A DNA stretch of 64,000 bases from Pseudomonas sp. v388 (GCF_003935425.1 NZ_RHQN01000008.1:124001-188000), one strand, 5' to 3'. Counted from the stretch's first letter, positions 1 through 8,642 are shown. Notes: generated by a model not told the origin, from the letters alone. Made by a program: numbers and translations.

Positions 1-307
1 CTTCACCATCGGTGAAGTCAGCGAGCTCTGCGCGGTGAAACCGCACGTTTTGCGCTATTGGGAGCAGGAATTTCCTCAACTCAACCCCGTCAAGCGACGC
101 GGAAACCGGCGGTATTATCAACGACAGGATGTCATGATGATCCGCCAGATCCGCGGCCTGCTCTACGACCAGGGCTTCACCATCGGCGGAGCCCGCCTTC
201 GTCTCTCCAGCGGAGAGGCCAAGGACGATACCCAGCAGTACAAGCAAATGATCCGGCAGATGATTGCCGAACTGGAAGACGTGCTGGTTGTGCTTCGCAC
301 GGAGTGA
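1..307 (+). CDS. MerR-family transcriptional regulator, 3' part
   Basis: The frame is open from base 2, so the start lies upstream and only the last 101 residues are visible. The fragment begins with the end of a winged helix-turn-helix (FTIGEVSELCAVKPHVLRYW) followed by the MerR wing (RRGNRRYYQRQDV) and a dimerisation helix rich in Q, E and L. There is no C-terminal effector-binding domain, so it is a short MerR type. In Pseudomonas a gene of this kind follows pheST-ihfA and precedes a tRNA-Pro gene, and the tRNA is found here 82 bp downstream. Its target genes are unknown. Confidence 0.88.
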   Translation, partial: FTIGEVSELCAVKPHVLRYWEQEFPQLNPVKRRGNRRYYQRQDVMMIRQIRGLLYDQGFTIGGARLRLSSGEAKDDTQQYKQMIRQMIAELEDVLVVLRTE

Positions 308-388
308 AGCCAGATACTTCCATATTTCAAAAGCTTAGGGTATATTCCTCATCGCTTTCGCAAGTTCCAAAGCAGTTACACGCCTAGT

Positions 389-465
389 CGGGGCGTAGCG
401 CAGTCCGGTAGCGCACTAGCATGGGGTGCTAGGGGTCGAGTGTTCGAATCACTCCGTCCCGACCA
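389..465 (+). tRNA. tRNA-Pro(GGG)
   Basis: A full cloverleaf can be folded: acceptor arm CGGGGCG pairing with CGTCCCG, anticodon stem CTAGC/GCTAG enclosing the loop ATGGGGT (anticodon GGG, proline), a TTCGAAT T-loop, and an encoded ACCA 3' end. Its position after the MerR gene is the usual Pseudomonas arrangement. It is followed 16 bp later by a rho-independent terminator. Confidence 0.95.
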
Positions 466-481
466 TATTTTTCAATGACTT

Positions 482-509
482 AGCCCAATCTTCTCAGGTT
501 GGGCTTTTT
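482..509 (+). terminator. Rho-independent terminator after tRNA-Pro
   Basis: Seven-base inverted repeat AGCCCAA/TTGGGCT with a 10-base loop, followed directly by TTTT. It ends the tRNA transcript. Confidence 0.8.
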
Positions 510-1317
510 CATGCGTAGGGATTTTTGCTGGTCCAGCTCCGGCACCAGAGTTCCCCGTTCCCACCTTATCCACCTCACTGGTGTCCATGATCCGGTCTCC
601 GTAGCTGCAGGCAGATCAGGGCCGCCATCCGCCGGTGCAGGTCTGGCTGGAGGCGATCTCAAGCGCGTCAATATCAGCCGTTCATATAGCCTCGATGCAA
701 TTCCGACCTCTTGCAAACCCCTTGGCGACTGCGCACAGGTGCGTCAGACCGATTACGTCAACATCAGGGATTTGCGCTCGGATACTTAGTAATAACATGG
801 CGGTTTTATTAAGCGACACAGGGCAAAGCGCAAGAATAGTGTTAGACAATTTTGGTGATGAACGATGATGGTGTAAGGGTAAGGTTTTAAATATTACTGC
901 AGTAGTAGAGCGCTTTTGAGGTTGTCGATTAAGGTAACTCGAGAACTGGAATGATGTACTGCCTCTAGAGAATCCAGGCGGCCAGCACGATGGCCAGTCC
1001 CTGAACTCGGCCATTCAAATGGATTGAGCAGTAATCCAAATGCGGTTGTCAAGCGTGCAGGCATCGACCTTTAGTGTGCAAAATAAAGGTACATGAACTA
1101 AATCGACATATGTCGCCAATTTCGATATATAGACTCAATAACTTGACAGGGTTTTTAAGGGGGCCAAGCTCTAAGTGCCTTGGCTGCGCGCCGGGCACAA
1201 TAAGCTGGTAAATGATCCGGCAAGCACTGCGTGCGGGTTTTACCAAAACCGCCGGGACGCCGTATTGCGCCCTTTCATGCATGAAGACTATTTCCTGGCG
1301 GTTCACGGGAGAAGATC
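510..1317. other. Gene-poor interval (about 0.8 kb) next to tRNA-Pro
   Basis: No reading frame here has a good ribosome-binding site, plausible composition or recognisable domain; both strands contain only short frames. The stretch is less GC-rich than its surroundings, most clearly from 780 to 1160. It may be decayed DNA or untranslated sequence. I found no integrase remnant, tRNA-end duplication or insertion-sequence ends. The last part (about 1200-1317) should hold the promoter of the dehydrogenase gene. Confidence 0.5.
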
Positions 1318-2466
1318 ATGAAAGCTGTTGTCTATCGCGGTCCCAACCAGGTTGCTGTCGAAAACGTTCCGGATCCAAAGATCGAACGTCCGACGGATGC
1401 CATCGTTAAGATTACCACCACCAACATCTGCGGTTCTGACCTGCATATGTACGAAGGCCGAACTGATTTCGAGCAGGGCCGCGTTTTCGGCCATGAAAAC
1501 CTTGGCGTGGTCCTGGAAGTGGGGCCGGCGGTCGAACGGCTCAAGCCTGGAGACTGGGTTTGTCTGCCGTTCAATATCAGTTGTGGCCACTGCAAGAACT
1601 GCGAACGCGGCCTGACCGCCTACTGTCTGAGAGCAAACGAACCCGGTATGGCCGGCGGTGCGTTCGGATTTGCCGACATGGGGCCATGGACGGGCGGGCA
1701 GGCAGAATACCTGCGAGTACCATGGGCTGACTTCATGGCCCTGAAGCTGCCGCCGGATGCTGAGGAGAAGCAGACCGATTACGTGATGTGCGCCGATATT
1801 TTCCCAACCGGCTGGCACGTGACCGAGCTGGCCGGTATGAAGCCCGGAGACCGGGTGGTCATCTATGGCGCCGGCCCGGTGGGCCTGATGGCAGCGCACT
1901 CGGCGATGATTAAGGGAGCCTGCAGTGTCATGGTGGTCGACTGCCATCCCGACCGCCTCAAGCTGGCCGAATCGATCGGCGCGATCGCGATTGACTATTC
2001 AAAGGAAGACCCGGTCCAGCGGGTCATGGAGTTGACCCGCGGCAAAGGCGCGGACGTGGGGTGCGAATGCGTAGGCTATCAATGCCACGACCATTCTTCG
2101 CATCGGCACGAGCATCCAAACCTCACCATGAACAATCTGGTCAACTCGGTCAAATTCACTGGCGGGATTGGCGTGGTCGGAGTATTCGTTCCGCAAGACC
2201 CGGGCGGCCCGGACGAGCTGGCGAAAAAAGGGATGATCGAGTTTGCCTGGGGCACGTGCTGGTTCAAGGGGCAGCGTATCGGCACTGGCCAATGCAACGT
2301 CAAGGCGTACAACCGGCAACTGCGCGACCTTATCCACGCCGGCCGTGCCAAGCCATCGTTTGTCGTTTCCCATGAACTGAAGCTGGACCAGGCGCCGGAT
2401 GCCTACCAGCACTTCGATGCGCGCGATCACGGTTGGACAAAAGTCGTCCTGCACCCCGGTTCCTAG
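1318..2466 (+). CDS. Zinc-dependent alcohol dehydrogenase, glutathione-independent formaldehyde dehydrogenase type
   Basis: This 382-residue NAD-dependent medium-chain dehydrogenase probably oxidises formaldehyde or a short aldehyde/alcohol in the cytoplasm. Catalytic zinc ligands are visible at Cys38 (ICGSD) and His59-Glu60 (GHE). Structural-zinc cysteines lie at 89, 92, 95 and 103 (CGHCKNC...C). The ADMGPWTGGQAEY segment and the late GQCNVKAYNR segment are typical of the FdhA branch, and the Rossmann fold shows GAGPVG near residue 182. It is slightly shorter than classical FdhA (about 398). The ATG has a good GGAGAAG ribosome site. It stands alone, so its true substrate is uncertain. Confidence 0.88.
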   Translation: MKAVVYRGPNQVAVENVPDPKIERPTDAIVKITTTNICGSDLHMYEGRTDFEQGRVFGHENLGVVLEVGPAVERLKPGDWVCLPFNISCGHCKNCERGLTAYCLRANEPGMAGGAFGFADMGPWTGGQAEYLRVPWADFMALKLPPDAEEKQTDYVMCADIFPTGWHVTELAGMKPGDRVVIYGAGPVGLMAAHSAMIKGACSVMVVDCHPDRLKLAESIGAIAIDYSKEDPVQRVMELTRGKGADVGCECVGYQCHDHSSHRHEHPNLTMNNLVNSVKFTGGIGVVGVFVPQDPGGPDELAKKGMIEFAWGTCWFKGQRIGTGQCNVKAYNRQLRDLIHAGRAKPSFVVSHELKLDQAPDAYQHFDARDHGWTKVVLHPGS

Positions 2467-2889
2467 TAAACCCAAGTGCCATCTGCCTGGCGCAAAAAGC
2501 CCTGCGGCCGTACGGCGAACACTCGTGCCGCTTCGAGTCATGACAAGTAGCAGTTAGCCCGTCTACCGCCTATGAGACAGCACATCTGGGCGGTAGCGGT
2601 CTAATTTGCGGGCCAGGCGGTCGCCCAAGAGAGGCTGCTCTTTTCAGGTGGATCGAATGCGCTGTCATGTCCAGGTCGTGCGGTATCAATCCCTCTATCT
2701 TGGGAAAGCCCTGCGTTGAGCGGCGCTCGATGTGAAGTTTCGATCATGCGCGGTTGAAGTTGGCGGCACTGAACTTTTTTTAAGAACCAAGAGCATTCGA
2801 TTGGATAGGTGTCCTAAGGCCATTATTCGACTACAATCCGCCCCGGCCGGTGCCCGGCCACGCCAATAACGGCAAAATGGAGCAGTGTA
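2467..2889. other. Intergenic region between dehydrogenase and lipoprotein genes
   Basis: No credible gene in 423 bp. It contains an 8-bp inverted repeat (CTACCGCC at 2563-2570 with GGCGGTAG at 2589-2596) without a following T-run. Further on is a GAACTTTTTTT stretch at 2771 that superficially resembles an extracytoplasmic-sigma -35 box. The part from about 2770 should contain the promoter of the next gene. Confidence 0.5.
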
Positions 2890-3324
2890 ATGATTGTCAG
2901 GAAGATAATCGCCGGGACGGCGATTGGTGTGACGTTTGCAGTTTCAGGTTGTGCAAGCATTGTGAGCGACAGCAAGCCAGCAGTTGGAGTGTACAGCACA
3001 CCCGCCGCTGCCAGATATGAGATCGTCAACAGTCGAGGAATAGTGGTTGCTCAAGGCGTAACGCCAGGCCGAGTACTTCTTGAAAGTGGGCGCGGCTACT
3101 TCAAAGGCGAAAACTACAAGGTGACCTTTCGCAAAGACGGGTATGAAGAAACAACGGTGCCACTCAAAACTACAGTGAACGGCTGGTACTGGGGCAATAT
3201 CCTGTTCGGCGGGCTGATAGGTCTGCTGATCGTTGATCCGCTTACTGGCGCCATGTACACGCTACCCGATGATATTACGGGTAAGCCCGCAGCTCTCACA
3301 CCGCAGCAAGCGTCTATCGATTGA
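2890..3324 (+). CDS. Predicted lipoprotein with PEGA-like fold
   Basis: The product has 144 residues. The N-terminus is a lipoprotein signal peptide (basic MIVRK, hydrophobic core, lipobox VSGC). A small beta-rich domain of the PEGA kind follows, with the pattern of variable strand, gly-rich turn, then VTFRKDGYEE. Near residues 100-118 there is a Gly-rich hydrophobic stretch (WYWGNILFGGLIGLLIV). Similar short lipoproteins are common in Proteobacteria and have no assigned role. The ATG is supported by GGAGCAG upstream. It is monocistronic. Confidence 0.75.
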   Translation: MIVRKIIAGTAIGVTFAVSGCASIVSDSKPAVGVYSTPAAARYEIVNSRGIVVAQGVTPGRVLLESGRGYFKGENYKVTFRKDGYEETTVPLKTTVNGWYWGNILFGGLIGLLIVDPLTGAMYTLPDDITGKPAALTPQQASID

Positions 3325-3640
3325 TAATAATCCTGGCCAGACCGCGCTGGTGACGTCTTAACAGTGCATTTCACTTTGGTGAGGCGGGTTCATGGCAACC
3401 GCGTGCGGCGGCGCCCGTTGCTTGCGTCGGCACTCGCACTTGCCCTCACGATCAATGACCAGTGGCAGCTCACCAGACGATGGCCCGCAACCTTGCGACT
3501 GATCAGCGGCCACCCCTTAATCGCACTTTTTGCGACTTCTTCGATCTATGTGTGTCCCAGCCACGCTACCTCCAGCGTGGCTACGACCACCAGACTTCGT
3601 GCCAATGCATTGCCCGTTACCCGCTTTCCTCACCGCACCC
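3325..3640. other. Intergenic/leader region with a perfect 9-bp hairpin
   Basis: No convincing gene. Open frames run through it but lack ribosome sites and typical composition. At 3559-3582 there is a perfect hairpin, AGCCACGCT / AGCGTGGCT, with a six-base loop and no T-run. It lies about 60 bp upstream of the chosen start of the next lipoprotein gene and could be a leader structure. Confidence 0.45.
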
Positions 3641-4354
3641 ATGCCTCCGTCCTTGCTGCTGGCTTTAGTCCTGACGCTGTTCGCCAGCGGTTGCAGCCAG
3701 CAACAGGAGCATGAGCTGGTCAAGCAATTCACCGGCGGCAAGCCCGACGAGCTGTTCCAGACCAGCGTTGACCGGATGGCCACTTTGGGCATGCGTGACA
3801 ACCTGCAGAGCCTGGATCTATTGATGAACAAGCTCTATCTGCGCAACCCCAGCCAGTGGCGTGCCTCCGGCTACCTGGATGCTGCGAGTGCCGCCCGGGA
3901 AATCCGCGAGGCCATCGAACAGCGCCGCCCACTGGCGGCGCTCGGGGAGCGGCGTGATCTGGTGGCGCTGAGCTATTCGTTAAGTCCTGAGTTTCGCGGC
4001 GACCGGGTCGGCGCGTTTATCTACGCGATCGGCAGCATGCTCGTCACCGCCCACGGCGGGCGCACGCAATTTTATGTCACCGACTCAATCAACCCGGAGT
4101 TCGTCAGCAATGCCGCGCGCAACATAGAAAAGGCGACCTGGTTGCTGAGTCAGCGCCAGGACGCCAACGGCGAACTGCTGCTGTTCTCCAATGAGCTTTC
4201 CGAAGATGGCAGCAACCTGAGTTTCGCCGTCGAGTTCGGCAAGATCGTGGCGCGCCTTGATCTGCTGACCCAGATTCTGGATGAGCGATACCGACGTATC
4301 GGTCTCAACTACGCACAAAGCCTGCTGCTGATGAATTTCCTGCCGGTGCAGTAA
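3641..4354 (+). CDS. Predicted outer-membrane or periplasmic lipoprotein, unknown function
   Basis: With the start at 3641 the protein has 237 residues. It begins with a compact lipoprotein signal (MPPSLLLALVLTLFASGC). The same frame is open further upstream with ATGs at 3530 and 3605, but those would add a proline-rich, non-signal-like extension. No strong Shine-Dalgarno decides the matter. The mature part is mostly helical and contains FRGDRVGAFIYAIGSM and a C-terminal segment ending in MNFLPVQ. I do not recognise a characterised family, although the lipobox and composition indicate a real envelope protein. Confidence 0.7.
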   Translation: MPPSLLLALVLTLFASGCSQQQEHELVKQFTGGKPDELFQTSVDRMATLGMRDNLQSLDLLMNKLYLRNPSQWRASGYLDAASAAREIREAIEQRRPLAALGERRDLVALSYSLSPEFRGDRVGAFIYAIGSMLVTAHGGRTQFYVTDSINPEFVSNAARNIEKATWLLSQRQDANGELLLFSNELSEDGSNLSFAVEFGKIVARLDLLTQILDERYRRIGLNYAQSLLLMNFLPVQ

Positions 4355-4525
4355 CGTTGGATCAGTGGCCGGGCAGGGTATGGCTCACATGGGGTCGCTG
4401 GAACGGGCGATCCAGAATCATGCCGCTTCGGTGTTTTCCCGAGCGCAACAGCCTTGGTGGCTGTCGCTGTGCGGAGGGCGATCCGCTGCGCAAGGCCCGC
4501 TGCAGCGATATCCGGAAACGGGTGA

Positions 4526-5380
4526 CTAACCGGTTACCACCGTTCCGCTAAGAAACGTCTCGCGCCGAGCTCGTCGGCTGATGACTTCATGTTTGGCGAG
4601 CAGGTATATCGGCGTGAATCGTTCCATATCGACGCTGTAGTGATTCGCCAGTTCTTCATGAACAAGCTGGTCATAACGCGCTTCGGTGATGAAGCGGTAG
4701 ATTTCTCTGCGATAAAAGAACCCGAACTGGAATGCCAGCGTTTCGCAGGTATGTTTCCGGGAGCTGCCAAGGAAACAATTCTCCAGGTCAATTGCCTTGT
4801 CCGGTTCATCAGGCGTCAGACTAACCATGACGTTGTTGGCCCAGAAGTCCATGTGGGTCAGGCTTTTATCATGGAGCGCCTTGAGTAATCGGAAAGCCCT
4901 GCGAATAAAGGCCTCGATGTCGTTATCCGGACTTTGAATCCAGTCCATTCCATTAATGTGGGACGACAACAGTTCGGTAAATATGAAGAACTCCTGAGTC
5001 ACGCCAACCGCAGATTTGCTGTAGCCGAATCCGGCCAGGCGGGCAACGGGAGCGTCGCGGCGCTGAGCCTCGAACGTATTGATGACTTCCTCAAGCGGCC
5101 AGTCGAACATGCCGTCGCGCTTGGCGCGCCACAGCGTGACCCGAATCTTGGGCCGCAGGTTATCCAGAGGCTGGGATTTGGCAAAAAGCTCGTGTTCAAG
5201 GCCCGCCAGCGGCGCGCTGACCCGTTCCATTTTTTGGTTGCGCACATGACGGCGAGCTTCAATCAGACGTTCGAAGGCATTCTGAGCTGCGTGAACCGGA
5301 GGCTTGGCGAGATAAAGCTTTGCGTTGAGGTGACTGAAAGTAGACGGAAAATGTTGGACGATATCCCTACCAGCAAACAT
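4526..5380 (-). CDS. LPS-core-kinase-like (WaaP/InaA superfamily) protein
   Basis: The product has 284 residues. The kinase fold is indicated by the catalytic loop HMDFWANN (His176, Asp178, Asn183: HxDxxxxN) and a metal-binding IDLENC at Asp198, as in Kdo/heptose kinases and aminoglycoside-phosphotransferase relatives. The N-lobe KIRVTLWRAKRD segment may supply the lysine. A TTG at 5449 would extend it, but ATG 5380 gives a cleaner N-terminus. It stands alone with no waa genes beside it, and the coding strand is less GC-rich than neighbours. The family normally phosphorylates lipid A-core sugars; the actual substrate here is not deducible. Confidence 0.7.
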   Translation of the reverse strand: MFAGRDIVQHFPSTFSHLNAKLYLAKPPVHAAQNAFERLIEARRHVRNQKMERVSAPLAGLEHELFAKSQPLDNLRPKIRVTLWRAKRDGMFDWPLEEVINTFEAQRRDAPVARLAGFGYSKSAVGVTQEFFIFTELLSSHINGMDWIQSPDNDIEAFIRRAFRLLKALHDKSLTHMDFWANNVMVSLTPDEPDKAIDLENCFLGSSRKHTCETLAFQFGFFYRREIYRFITEARYDQLVHEELANHYSVDMERFTPIYLLAKHEVISRRARRETFLSGTVVTG

Positions 5381-5699
5381 AAAAACTAGACGCCATGGTG
5401 AGTCACAAATTGTGTCTGAATTATTACATGTGGCTCGGTTGTAAGACAACGAACATCACCCATGTAAGAAAGTTCTTCAGCTCTACTCATGCAGTGCTGT
5501 TTAGGCAATCCAGACTTGTGAAGGCGGCCGTGTATCCGATTTATAACGGGAATTCATTGCCTGCCTGCCGGCGCGTCCGTCTGCACTCGGCGCCGCCGGC
5601 CAGTCAAGGACGCACCGTTCGGCGAAAACACCGAACCATTGCCTGCGCATCCCGCTCCACAGGTACACGCCTGACTGTTGGCGATCCACGGAGACTGTA
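5381..5699. other. Divergent promoter region, no gene seen
   Basis: This is the spacer between the minus-strand kinase-like gene and the plus-strand acidic protein gene. It should hold both promoters. The first 150 bp are AT-rich. No reading frame with acceptable start or composition was found. Confidence 0.5.
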
Positions 5700-5942
5700 A
5701 TGAACAAAGACACTCAGCTTGAATCGGGACGAGGCAATGATGAGCCGTTGCCGGCCTCCAATGAACCGCTCAGCCCAGGCCGTACGGACCTCAATCCCAG
5801 CGACAAGGAAGGTGTTGACCAACTGCCGGACAACGACGGTCGGGTGCCGCTGGACGCCGACGATGAAACTCCGGTCGTGGAAGACATGCCGGATGTTGAC
5901 GTGGACAATGCTGAAATGGATCGGCAACCCAATCCTCGTTGA
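5700..5942 (+). CDS. Small acidic hypothetical protein
   Basis: 80 residues, very rich in Asp, Glu, Pro and Asn, with a low-complexity stretch (VVEDMPDVDVDNAEMD) and few hydrophobic positions, so it is probably disordered and cytoplasmic. The ATG has a GGAGACTGTA ribosome site. No motif or family is recognised. It resembles other small acidic proteins of Pseudomonas that lack assigned function. It converges with the next gene, leaving 10 bp between stops. Confidence 0.6.
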   Translation: MNKDTQLESGRGNDEPLPASNEPLSPGRTDLNPSDKEGVDQLPDNDGRVPLDADDETPVVEDMPDVDVDNAEMDRQPNPR

Positions 5943-5952
5943 CCCGGCTGGA

Positions 5953-6351
5953 TCAGGCGTCGCGCAACAGATCGTTGGCGTTGAGCAACGCCCAGGCAAT
6001 GTCCGGCCGTGCTTCCAGGCCGCGCCGGATGGCGGCGGGGATCGCTTGGCGAGTCTTGCGGCACAGGCCGACCTGCTGATGCAGCACGATGCTGATGCCG
6101 CGCATGGTCCGCACTTCATTGTGGCCTGGAGAGATTTCCAGACGCATGCCCAGTTGCTCCTCAAGCTTGCGCTGCATACGTTGCAGATCGGCCAGGCTGT
6201 CAATCCGCTCCAGTCGCTCGAGCAGGCGCCGTTCTTCGTCGCGGGTGAGCAACAGGATGCGCCGATCCGCATCGGGTGAGTCCAGCCGTTCTCGCTCGCA
6301 GTTGCAAGCGCCGGGCGGGCAGGGGTGGCGGGTGGGGGGAAGGCCATTCAT
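5953..6351 (-). CDS. Conserved-looking hypothetical protein with Cys-rich N-terminus
   Basis: 132 residues. The first 25 contain CPPGACNCERE, a possible metal-binding cluster. The rest is helical: RDEERRLLERLERIDSLADLQRMQRKLEEQLG looks like a coiled coil, followed by a compact C-terminal domain (VGLCRKTRQAIPAAIRRGLEARPDI). There is no signal peptide or membrane span. The codon bias is that of a real Pseudomonas gene. No function is recognised. It is convergent with the acidic-protein gene. Confidence 0.6.
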   Translation of the reverse strand: MNGLPPTRHPCPPGACNCERERLDSPDADRRILLLTRDEERRLLERLERIDSLADLQRMQRKLEEQLGMRLEISPGHNEVRTMRGISIVLHQQVGLCRKTRQAIPAAIRRGLEARPDIAWALLNANDLLRDA

Positions 6352-6512
6352 GGGCGCAGCATAACGACAGGGAAAGGTTGCTGACCAGTACCGGGTGCGC
6401 GCATTTGTCGCACTCGGGCCGACGCCTGTCGCAGCACGGTTTGCGCCAACGGTTACAGATACCTTGAGGCCGGCGGTGTTCCGTCACGCCCGGCAGTGGT
6501 AAATTCGCCGCC

Positions 6513-6914
6513 ATGAAATCTGCCCGCACACATCGCCACCTGCTTGCCTGGGTCCTTTTCAGCTTCGTGCTGATCAATGGCGTGCTGTGCGGCGTGGGTC
6601 ATGGGCAAATGCTGGCCGCGGCGCAGTCGTCTCCCAAGCCCGTTGCAACGCAATTGTCCAGTGCCGACGTCTGCGGTCCGGGCGGTGAACAAGCGGCAGC
6701 GATCGAAGCGCCGCACCGCAGCGGGCATGGCCTTTGGATGCAGCTGGCGATGTTCGACTGTGCCTTCGCCGGCAAGCTCATTGGTGCTCTGCTATTGATG
6801 GGCGGGTTGGTCTGGCTACTGCGCGCCCTCGATGTCGGGCCGCGTCTGTTTCAGGGCGTCATGCCCACCGCGCCGCGCAATGCCTTGCCCGGCCTGGTGC
6901 CCCAGGCGCCCTGA
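6513..6914 (+). CDS. DUF2946-type small membrane protein
   Basis: 133 residues. The N-terminal hydrophobic segment (LLAWVLFSFVLINGVLC), a short periplasmic stretch with SADVCGPG, and a second span (LIGALLLMGGLVWLLRAL) match the DUF2946 layout as I know it. In Pseudomonas such proteins often sit next to copper-handling genes, and here an SCO and a PCu(A)C gene follow on the same strand after 125 bp. That context suggests a copper-related envelope role, which is inference. The start ATG is preceded by only a weak ribosome site. Confidence 0.65.
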   Translation: MKSARTHRHLLAWVLFSFVLINGVLCGVGHGQMLAAAQSSPKPVATQLSSADVCGPGGEQAAAIEAPHRSGHGLWMQLAMFDCAFAGKLIGALLLMGGLVWLLRALDVGPRLFQGVMPTAPRNALPGLVPQAP

Positions 6915-7039
6915 ACCCCGCCGCCGGACCACCGTGCCAGCGAGGCGTATTCACCCGCGTGATGCCTTGCCTGCCCACAGGATCAGCCGCGCTGCCATTC
7001 GCAGCGGGTTGCGCCTTATCCTTTAAAGGACCGTAACGC

Positions 7040-7645
7040 ATGACTCAACATTTGACCCGCCGCGAGGTGGTCACGGGCCTCTCGCTGCTGAGCCTGGGCC
7101 TGCTGGCCGGCTGCGGTAACTCCAATGCCTTGCCCTTCAAGCATGGCAAGGACATGAGCAACGAGATTGTCGGCCGGAACTTCAAGCTCAAGGACGTTAA
7201 CGGCAATCCCGCGACCCTCTCCACATTCCGCGGCTTCATGCCAATGATTTTCTTCGGCTTCACCCAGTGCCCGGCCGTCTGCCCTACAGCATTGGCACGC
7301 GCCGCCCAGATCAAGAAGCTGATGGGCGCCGAGGGCGACTCCTTTCAGGTGGTGTTTATCACCCTGGACCCGGAGCGCGACACGCCCAAGGTGATCGACG
7401 CCTACGTCAAAGCCTTCGATCCCACCTTCGTGGCCTTGTCCGGCACTCTGGAGGAAACCGCCGCCACCGCCAAGGAGTTCGGAGTGTTCTTCGAGAAGGT
7501 GCCGCTGGGTGACACCTACACCATTTCCCATACCGCAACCAGTTATGTGTACGACACCCGCGGCGTACTGCGCCTTGGCCTGTCGCACCGGCTGTCCGCC
7601 CAGCAATGCGCGGAAGATTTGCTCACTCTCATGGAAGTCTGCTGA
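7040..7645 (+). CDS. SCO1/SenC family copper chaperone/thioredoxin-fold lipoprotein
   Basis: 201 residues. The N-terminus has RRE plus a hydrophobic stretch ending in the lipobox LAGC (Cys25), so it is probably anchored in the periplasmic leaflet. The thioredoxin fold carries the SCO copper site Cys77-x3-Cys81 (CPAVC) and His164 (ISHTA). Such proteins metallate or reduce the CuA site of cytochrome c oxidase. The stop codon overlaps the start of the PCu(A)C gene, so the two are translationally coupled. The start has an AAAGGA ribosome site. Confidence 0.92.
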   Translation: MTQHLTRREVVTGLSLLSLGLLAGCGNSNALPFKHGKDMSNEIVGRNFKLKDVNGNPATLSTFRGFMPMIFFGFTQCPAVCPTALARAAQIKKLMGAEGDSFQVVFITLDPERDTPKVIDAYVKAFDPTFVALSGTLEETAATAKEFGVFFEKVPLGDTYTISHTATSYVYDTRGVLRLGLSHRLSAQQCAEDLLTLMEVC

Positions 7646-8133
7646 TGAATACTGTAATCGCCACTGCCCTGAAATCCGGCCTGCTGGCCGTGTCCCTGCT
7701 GAGCGTCAGCCTGTTCGCCCAGGCCCAGACCAAAGTTGACGACGCCTGGGTCCGGGCCACGGTGGCCGGGCAGCCGGCGACCGGCGCCTTCATGCAGATC
7801 ACGGCCACCACTGACAGCAAGCTGGTGGGCGTTGCTTCGCCGATTGCCAGGACGGTACAGATCCATCAGTCGAGCATGGCCAATGACGTCATGAGCATGC
7901 GGCAGGTCGACAGCGTCGAACTGCCGGCCGGCAAGACCGTTGTGTTCGATGCCAACGGTGATCACGTGATGTTCATGGGGCTGGCGGCTCAGGTGAAGGA
8001 GGGCGACACCGTGCCGATGACCCTGACCGTGGAAAACGACAAGGGCGTTCGTCAGGCCATCGAGTTGCAGGCGCCGGTTCGCGCGCTGACCAGCGAGGAT
8101 CACGGCGGGCATGGTGCCCACAGCGGTCACTGA
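7645..8133 (+). CDS. Periplasmic copper chaperone PCu(A)C
   Basis: 162 residues with a Sec signal peptide (hydrophobic residues 9-25, cleavage near AQA). The copper motif H-x10-M-x21-H-x-M is exact: His74, Met85, His107, Met109. The tail is His-rich (DHGGHGAHSGH), likely extra metal capture. The ATG overlaps the preceding SCO stop (TGATG), which fixes the start, although the frame is open upstream. SCO and PCu(A)C commonly act together to deliver copper to the CuA centre of cytochrome oxidase. Confidence 0.93.
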   Translation: MNTVIATALKSGLLAVSLLSVSLFAQAQTKVDDAWVRATVAGQPATGAFMQITATTDSKLVGVASPIARTVQIHQSSMANDVMSMRQVDSVELPAGKTVVFDANGDHVMFMGLAAQVKEGDTVPMTLTVENDKGVRQAIELQAPVRALTSEDHGGHGAHSGH

Positions 8134-8234
8134 AAGAGGACGGCACGGAATGCCGAGCGGGGCGCACAGCGGTCCGTGACGGGTGTAAGGTAGGCGGGCG
8201 GAAACGAGAATGTCTCTCTCCAGCGGAGGTCGAT

Positions 8235-8423
8235 ATGAGTGCTCCCATCTTGTCCAAATGCCAGTTCAACGGATATCAACTGGTCAGCGTCAACAGCGGT
8301 CCATGGACGGTCTGTACCCCAAGTGATCGGCTGGCGTCCTTCAATACCCGCCAGGAAGCCATGGCCTATGCAGCCGCGCTGCCGGTGCGCAACTGGAGCG
8401 CTAAGCCGGCCGCGGGCGGGTAA
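8235..8423 (+). CDS. Small hypothetical protein
   Basis: 62 residues with a very good ribosome site (GCGGAGGTCGAT before ATG). The sequence NGYQLVSVNSGPWTVCTPSDRL and a following helix NTRQEAMAYAAALP suggest a tiny beta-beta-alpha domain. It has no signal peptide. A rho-independent terminator lies 18 bp beyond the stop, supporting a real monocistronic gene. Function unknown. Confidence 0.7.
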   Translation: MSAPILSKCQFNGYQLVSVNSGPWTVCTPSDRLASFNTRQEAMAYAAALPVRNWSAKPAAGG

Positions 8424-8440
8424 TCCCGGGCTGCGAAGCA

Positions 8441-8473
8441 AGCCCCGCAAGGCGTCAGCCGGCGGGGCTTTTT
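8441..8473 (+). terminator. Rho-independent terminator
   Basis: Inverted repeat AGCCCCGC/GCGGGGCT with a 13-base spacer, followed by TTTTT. It ends the transcript of the preceding 62-residue gene. Confidence 0.85.
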
Positions 8474-8642
8474 CATGTCTGACGACAGGTGATATTCGAT
8501 AAGCGCATAAATGGAGAACTAAATATTCTTTTCCGGAACAAGGCTGTTTCAGAGATGATCCCCCTCGAGCTATTTACTTCGCAAAGGTGACTGATACCAA
8601 CAGAACCTGGATTTTCATTGAGAAATGCAGGGGAGTGTATCA

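Noticed and set aside
2771-2800. GAACTT box resembling an AlgU/RpoE -35 element before the lipoprotein gene
   Set aside because: The only TC-rich -10 candidate is about 20 bp away instead of 16-17, so the pair does not fit the consensus.
8138-8160. GGCAC...TGC stretch resembling a sigma54 promoter
   Set aside because: Spacing between the GG and GC elements is one base short, and the gene downstream has no sigma54 context.
8474-8642. Fur box upstream of tonB
   Set aside because: AT-rich sequence is present, but no convincing 19-bp GATAATGATAATCATTATC-like palindrome could be aligned.
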